Shown here in pieces: positions 58,780-64,000 of a stretch of 64,000 nucleotides of DNA. Below the pieces are notes generated by a model, which saw nothing but the letters and a program-made list of their open reading frames with translations, was not told the origin of the DNA and made no database searches. Position 1 is the first letter of the stretch. Each line of letters starts with the position of its first letter. Origin of the DNA: Alviniconcha marisindica (Eukaryota > Mollusca > Gastropoda > Provannidae). The position numbers were made by a program, and so were the translations under genes. The DNA lies in assembly GCA_018857735.1 (NCBI GenBank), contig JABMCL010000854.1:300001-364000 (forward strand), written 5' to 3'.

Positions 58780-59065
58780 TTTCACTACAGCTACAGCGTT
58801 AACTATAGCTACAGTGTTAACTACAGCTACAGTGTTAACTACAACTACAGTGCAGAAGGCAGTAGTCATAGGCCATGCAGAGGTTTTGTGTGCCTTCTTA
58901 TGTTATTATTTTATTCTTTCTCTTTTTTTAAAGATTTGTTTGACCTTTTTTAGGCATGCTGTCTCAGTCTTGTTTCAAGTAAGTTGGTGTTTTACGCCCA
59001 GTCAACCGGTACAGTTATATCAGGGCGAATGTATGCTGTAATTCTCCTAGGAGATTACTAACTGG
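58780..59065. repeat. short (CAGCTA)-type repeat and a dispersed element
   Basis: 58780-58855 repeats gttaactacagctacagt about four times. 58977-59060 is a copy of the dispersed element gtaagttggtgttttacgcc, cagtcaaccggtacag, ttatatcagggcgaatg. Confidence 0.65.
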
Positions 59066-59408
59066 ACTCAAATTTGTGGGCTAAGAAATTTAGATAAACA
59101 CCCAGGGTCTCCTTAGCTGATTAATGATTTACTGGAGTCTGTTTGAATGACACATAGATGACAGACAGCCTTGCAGTGATCAGAACACCTGTAGGCAAAA
59201 CATGCATGACGGCCTCTGGTGAACAACTGAACTAAAAAGATGAAAATTCAAAGAAACGACCCCCAGGATCATAAAATGCAATGGCTTACAAAAATATAAA
59301 AATTATAAAAGAAGTGTCATAACAACAAACTGTTACTTCACAGTCTTGTTTCAAACCAAAACTCACAGCCCCTCAAATATCACTGCCCTCCACTTCCTGA
59401 GCCCTCAC

Positions 59409-59619
59409 CTGAAATGACCTGCCCGCATAGTGCCGTGAAGAACAGGACAGCGCCAGCTGCAGGGCCACCTGGGACCAGCGCTGTTCCACCAGGGCCATGG
59501 GGGACAACTCCTTGAAGCAGCGCACCACACACTTGAGGAAGTGCTGGAGGAGTGTGGAGCTCGGCGTCATCAGCACTTTGGGGGTGATGTCCTCTGAGCT
59601 CCAGAGGGGCCGCCCTTTT
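59409..59619 (-). CDS. fry: furry exon w6
   Basis: It encodes KGRPLWSSEDITPKVL, then HFLKCVVRCFKEL, and ends with RWSQVALQLALSCSSRHYAG and RSFQ. The last segment is nearly identical to human FRY and is a diagnostic block. The acceptor is caacaatag and the donor is CAG|gtgagg. Phase 2 in, phase 0 out. Confidence 0.97.
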
Positions 59620-59639
59620 CTATTGTTGGTGTGTGAATC

Positions 59640-59695
59640 AATCCATCAATCCATCAATCAATTAATCAATTAATCAATTAATTAATTAATCAATC
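59640..59695. repeat. (ATCA/TTAA)n microsatellite
   Basis: Tetranucleotide-like run of atcaatc and aattaatt, lying ~20 nt upstream of the w6 acceptor. A similar run is at 62708-62730. Confidence 0.85.
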
Positions 59696-60248
59696 AGTAT
59701 GTGTGTTGCCATGTGCCAAGTAAAAATATACTGCACATGGAATCAGGCATGGTGTCGACAGCATTCAATGAAACCATTCACACATTCACAGTAACAAAAA
59801 CATGTTAACACTGTACCTACTGAAATAATAAACTTGACAAAACACAAAATACTTCTAAATAAATTAAATGCACAGCCACAGTAACCATCTCACGTTTTAT
59901 AATAAGAGTAAAGCAATGATAAATGTGATGAGGCAGATGATAACACTGATCATGACTCAACAAAAAGCAGGCATCAGATTCTGAAATCCCAGTTCTGACG
60001 GAAATTCACAAATCTGTTACCCCCAAACTTGCCATGGAAAGTACTCAAACACAGCAACTCACAACCTTCCCAAGCTTCTTTCTTGCTTAATCATGCTTAT
60101 AATATTTGTTTGTGGTATTGTCATGTTTATTTGTGCTTGTAGTATAGCAAGGACTGCCTGTTAGATAGGTCCAAATGGACTACTAGCCTTGAGTATTAAA
60201 GTTTTTGAGTTCAAGTTCGAGTTCGAGTTCCTTCCGTGAAGTGCCCAC

Positions 60249-60414
60249 CTGGAGTCTTTGAAGTTGAGCAGTGCCTTGATGACCTCCTCCACAGAGCCAA
60301 AACTGTCCACGTCTGACAGCTCGTTGGCTGTGTCCGCCGTGATGGTGGCACTGCTGTCGATGCTGAACGTCGACTTGGCGATGTACTGAATGTGTGGGTC
60401 ACACGGAGGGCACT
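60249..60414 (-). CDS. fry: furry exon w5
   Basis: It encodes ECPPCDPHIQYIAKSTFSID, then a stretch with ATITADTANELSD and FGSVEEVIKALLNFKDS. The acceptor is ggtattgcag and the donor is CCAG|gtgggc. Phase 1 in, phase 2 out. The CPPCDPHIQYIAKSTF segment is a strong Furry landmark. Confidence 0.95.
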
Positions 60415-61049
60415 CTGCAATACCAGATAATGCAAAAGGACATCAACAACTGAATGATATGTAAATAAACAACTGAATATCCACAAATAAGTACAGATTT
60501 ACACAGAACCAAAGAAAGAACGAAAGAAAGACAGAAAAAGTCAAGAAAGACAGATAGAAAGAAAGAGAAACAAGTAAACAACAGCAGACAGAAATCAGTC
60601 TAATATTACTTATGTAAAAAGACTTTAAATAAAAAGGAAGATGGTAAAAAAGGAAAGAAAGGCAAAATGAAAGCGAAAGAAAGACAGAAAGCAAGGAAAG
60701 CTGAAGAAGCAACAAACAAATGAAAAAATAACTTTCCGAAGACAAACTCACATGACCACAAAGAACAGCCTTTACCCTACAGTCTTTACACAGGACAATC
60801 TATAATGGTCCACAGTATAACCTTTCTACAGTACATAAAAAACTATTAAAAGATGTGGCTGCCATGCTGCCCCTGCAAAGCACCCAGTGCAGTGTTTGAA
60901 CACCAAAACTAGGGACAGAGCTGATCACAAAGATGACTACCAAATCGCACGCAGACGTCAGTGAAATGTTAACTCACAATGCACTAGTTATAGGGGAGGA
61001 GCAACAACATACCCATAGAGGGCACTCTGCGATTACAAGGTAACACAAA

Positions 61050-61150
61050 CACAGGGGCAGCACAGTTCAGCTGGTCAAGCGTTGGGCTGAAAATCCAGGC
61101 GCAACACTGATTCGTGTTTGATTCTTTGATGCAGCAAGATATTTTTTTCT
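61050..61150 (+). mobile_element. tRNA-like SINE head, second family
   Basis: ggcagcacagttcagctggt, caagcgttgggctgaaaatc and tcgtgtttgattctttg resemble A- and B-box spacing. It is similar to the tandem pair at 32711-33060. Weak evidence. Confidence 0.4.
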
Positions 61151-61507
61151 CCCTGTCAGCTGTCAGTGCAGACTCTCTTGCAGTGGCTGTATGGCCACCT
61201 GTGTGCAGTCGAATGCATTAACATCTGTGTGCGCACTTTAAAAATCCTGGTAGCCATACCTTTCTTCAGGCATAAAAAAATATACTCCATGCACTGGTAG
61301 GAATGGGTAAGCACTGCTATTACAGCTGCAGCAGCCTTACCCACATATGGCAACCTGAATTTCCCTGCAAGGGATTCACAAAGCACACCCCCACCCCACT
61401 CCCACCCAGTCCCAAAGACTCAAAATGGAGCCACTCAGGCAAGGCCTGCACAGGCACGTTGCTGAGCTAAACCAAAGGAGCAAATCTCCACCTCAGCAGC
61501 TACTCAC

Positions 61508-61687
61508 CCAGTGTGTGGGGGGCATCCCTGTCCTCCGAGATGACCTTGAGCGTGTCAGCCATGTTGGACTGGTAGCTGAGCAGCAGGCGGGCGGCGGTGG
61601 GGTGGTCATGGTAGGACGCCAGCAGCAGAACATTCTGCAGCAGCTTCTTGCAGTGCTCGTACACCAGCGCACGGCTGTGATCCAGAC
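61508..61687 (-). CDS. fry: furry exon w4
   Basis: It encodes LDHSRALVYEHCKKLLQNVL followed by the stretch from LLASYHDHPTA to SEDRDAPHTL, a conserved Furry helical segment. The acceptor is cttgttgacag and the donor is G|gtgagta. Phase 1 in and phase 1 out. The exon continues the conserved block begun in w3 without a gap relative to vertebrate FRY. Confidence 0.95.
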
Positions 61688-62105
61688 CTGTCAACAAGGC
61701 AGTGGGGAGGGGAGGATGAAGGCGTCTCAGAGGGGGACTGCTTAAAGACTCAGCATTCAAAATTAGAACAACTGGGACACATGCACAGAGAGGTCTCTCC
61801 AGATTTTGGAGACCAGCATGGGCACGGGCATACTGTCTTTCATTCTCTCAAGACAAGTTTTCGGCAGGAAGAAGCAATTCTAATGATCCTAAAACTTTGT
61901 CCAGAATCCTGGCATAATTCCTCCTCCACCCCCTAACCCCCAACCCACTTCAGTTTAGTACAGCAGAATCCACTGTCACACTGATAATCAAACAGCACCC
62001 ACAAAATTCTTGGCAACTTTTCCAGTGCAAGTCAATGGAGCCACACACCAGGGAGGTGCGGTCAGGGGAAACCAAGCGTGCTGTATGTGAGGTGAGGGCA
62101 CTAAC

Positions 62106-62206
62106 CCAGAAAAATGATGTGAAGCATGAGGGGTAGGTGAGGGGACCAGTCCACCAACAGTCCATCCAGCACCAGGTCCGACAGGAACATCACTGCTATG
62201 TTGCTC
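62106..62206 (-). CDS. fry: furry exon w3
   Basis: It encodes [20 protein letters not shown] and then [14 protein letters not shown], one of the most conserved Furry blocks and predicted HEAT/ARM-like helices. The acceptor is a short ctacag placed directly after a long (TG)n tract (62211-62293), with no conventional pyrimidine tract. The donor is G|gttagt. The last Gly codon is completed by w4. Confidence 0.95.
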
Positions 62207-62210
62207 CTGT

Positions 62211-62293
<83 letters not shown>
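62211..62293. repeat. (CA)n microsatellite forming the w3 3' splice region
   Basis: About 40 CA units with one interruption near 62264. On the transcript it is a (UG)n tract ending a few bases before ctacag|, the w3 acceptor. Confidence 0.95.
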
Positions 62294-62296
<3 letters not shown>

Positions 62297-62869
62297 CATG
62301 ACAGGTCTGACAAGCAAGCAATGCATCAAATCAATACACAAAGGTACAGTAAAGATACTACTGAACGTAAGACCCCTCTCCCACTCCCCCCATGTTTGTG
62401 TGGTGTGTGGGTGCATGCGTACTTGTGTGTGTGCATGTGTGCACAAGTTAGCTTGTTTTGACTATGTCACAATTTTTGGTTCTTTGCTTTGTAATGGGCT
62501 ATGTCCTCCAATCAGGAGAAACAGCACATAAATGAATAAATTACTATTATCATAAAGTCCTCAAATCTGCAGAAACAGGCAGTTTTTACTGGCAATGGTT
62601 TAACTGCAGTCATCGTTTTGCCTGAATATATTATAATAATAATGTATTCTTTTATGGGCTGTTTCTCCAGATCGGAGGACTTTATAATAATAGTAATTTA
62701 TCCATTTCAATCAATCAATCAATCAACCAAACACTCATTTTCATAGCACATGGCCAGGAAGACAGACTCCTAGTGCTTGCTGAACAGATGAGTCAGAAGC
62801 AGAAAAAGGTGTGTTTTTTAAAGAAAAAAGAAAAGAAGTTATACCAACAACAACAACAATAAAAGAGTT

Positions 62870-62945
62870 CTGGGCATGGGGGGGAAGGGGGGGGGGGAAC
62901 AAAAAGAAAGTGGGCATGGAAGGGGGAGGGGAGGGGAGGAATGAG
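62870..62945. repeat. G-rich tract in intron w2-w3
   Basis: Runs of G at 62879-62898 and 62918-62939 interspersed with A-rich sequence, close to the w2 donor. 63161-63642 and 63726-64000 show no further element beyond short TGCA-rich repeats near 63480-63540. Confidence 0.8.
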
Positions 62946-62982
62946 AAAGTGTGGTTCCACGGCACAGCACAGGCCAACAGAC

Positions 62983-63160
62983 CTGTGAAAGCCCTGTGTG
63001 GTGGGCAGGTCTTCGGGCAGCAGGTCGTTGAGCGGTGCAAAGTATCCACCATAGGCTGGCATGGGCAGAGGGTAGGGGACGGGCGACTCGCTTCGTCGCA
63101 CTTCTGCTGAACCTGCTGTCCTCTCGTTTCTCATCTGCACGTGGCTGATCACCTCATCAT
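62983..63160 (-). CDS. fry: furry exon w2
   Basis: The acceptor ends ttccatttcag and the donor is AG|gtctgt. It encodes DDEVISHVQMRNERTAGSAE, then a Pro/Tyr-rich stretch with YGGYFAPLNDLLPED, ending in GFHR. The frame continues from w1 (phase 1) into w3 (phase 2). Charged, Pro-rich content suggests a flexible segment before the conserved helical block of w3-w4. Confidence 0.9.
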
Positions 63161-63642
63161 CTGAAATGGAATGGATTTATGCAATACCCCTCTTTTTTGA
63201 TGTCACTTCTTCAAGACTCAGGTATACACCCACACAATGAGACCTCAATAGATGATTTTTTTCTGGGGGGTGGGGGGAGTACTTCTAGCACAAAGAAATT
63301 TGCCTTTTTTTTCAAGTGCATTATCATCATACTGTTCACTTTGTTTATTCTATGGTGCATTTTTGCCCTGATATAAGCATACATTTTCACTGTGTGTAAA
63401 GCATCAAGCTACAGTTAAGTTGCATTTTGTTTTATTTTATTGACTTGACCTAATGTATTCTTTCATTCTTGACTCTGCAAGTACATGCATGGGTGCATGG
63501 GTGTTTGCATGCATGCCTGTGTGCATGCATGCATGCCTCTGTGAGTCAATGTACGTGGGTGTGTGTGTGTCTGCATTTCTGTCCAACAACAGCTGCAAAC
63601 AGCCAACAGCAGCAGCGGCAACATGTACTGTATCCCACCTAC

Positions 63643-63725
63643 CTAGCACAATCTGTTCAGCAGTGGATGCAGTGCTGGTGCTGGTGATGCTCCTCAGCGA
63701 GGCCGTCGAGTTGGTCCTGGAGCCA
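63643..63725 (-). CDS. fry: furry exon w1 (first exon visible)
   Basis: Acceptor tgcttgcttgcag precedes the exon and donor gtaggtgg follows it. The exon starts in phase 2 (one base completes a codon split across the upstream intron) and ends in phase 1. It encodes a Ser/Thr-rich stretch, GSRTNSTASLRS to STAEQIVL, typical of the disordered linkers between Furry helical repeats. The partner exon upstream lies outside the window. The splice sites are good and the junction to w2 restores an Asp codon. Confidence 0.85.
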
Positions 63726-64000
63726 CTGCAAGCAAGCAGAGCATCCACACTCACACTGAACATGATAATAACAAATGTTAATATATTGCACATCCCTCAC
63801 AAGCACGTCTACCGGCTCCTCTTAATAATAATAATGGTACTGGACATTTATGACTTGACTGACCTACTGAGGCATTCAACAGCACGACGTAACCCCTAAC
63901 AGCAAACCATTCATCAATGGAATAAATCAACACCACAACCCCCTCTCCATATTCTACACAGAAAATTTGCACGGAGAAAACATGCTAGTGGGGACAAGGG

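Larger units (their letters stand above)
18833..63725 (-). other. fry: furry homolog gene, 3' half (29 coding exons; 5' part beyond window)
   Basis: Furry proteins are cytoplasmic scaffolds of about 3,000 residues made largely of HEAT/ARM-like helices. They bind and activate NDR-family kinases (Tricornered/STK38) with Mob co-activators and act in cell morphogenesis, dendrite tiling and mitotic spindle organisation. The window encodes the C-terminal 1,383 residues or so. Recognisable blocks occur in family order: [131 protein letters not shown] and MWPHDIFG. All 29 exons join in one open frame. Introns are GT-AG, except w22/w23, which is AT-AC. The strand is set by the splice sites and the protein match. 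Identity rests on remembered vertebrate FRY/FRYL and is very secure. FRY versus FRYL is not a meaningful choice, because that duplication is vertebrate-specific. Confidence 0.95.

Overview
This is eukaryotic genomic DNA. It has no operons or ribosome-binding sites, many spliced exons, abundant (TG/CA)n and poly-G/C microsatellites, tRNA-derived SINEs and TTAA-flanked MITE-like elements. The repeat style (SINEs with a shared tail, dispersed copies of a 'TTTTACGCCCAGTCAAC' element, a private minisatellite in many introns) suggests an invertebrate, most likely a mollusc and perhaps a caenogastropod. That taxonomic call is inference.

Only one protein-coding gene can be supported. It is the 3' half of a FURRY homolog (fry; vertebrate FRY/FRYL, fly Furry, worm SAX-2, yeast Tao3/Pag1) on the minus strand. 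I resolve 29 coding exons, from 63725 (the gene continues upstream, beyond the window) down to a TAG stop at 18833-18835. Joined with the boundaries given here, they form one phase-consistent frame of 1,383 codons plus stop. The order and spacing of conserved blocks match vertebrate FRY from about the middle of the protein to its C-terminus. A further 18-nt in-frame microexon candidate lies at 41517-41534. Furry is a very large HEAT/ARM-type scaffold that activates NDR/Tricornered kinases with Mob proteins, and it shapes cell polarity, neurite patterning and spindle/microtubule organisation.

Layout: 1-10.8 kb is intergenic, made of tandem arrays, microsatellites, a full SINE and a 44-bp-stem hairpin. 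About 10.8-18.8 kb is low in microsatellites and may be the 3' UTR plus downstream flank of fry; two candidate poly(A) signals are given. From 18.8 to 63.7 kb are the fry exons and introns. From 63.7 to 64.0 kb is intron.

Two observations stand out. First, the intron between exons w22 and w23 is a textbook U12-type AT-AC intron: perfect 5' splice site, perfect branch site, and the only junction that restores the conserved reading frame. Second, several intronic minisatellites are built from the edge of the adjoining exon together with its splice site. The clearest is a 110-bp-period array of eight extra copies of the w8 3' end and its 5' splice site. Others adjoin w13, w19, w24 and w27. The gene therefore carries ladders of decoy splice sites. 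SINE and other dispersed repeats also lie within 12-41 nt of several exon edges.
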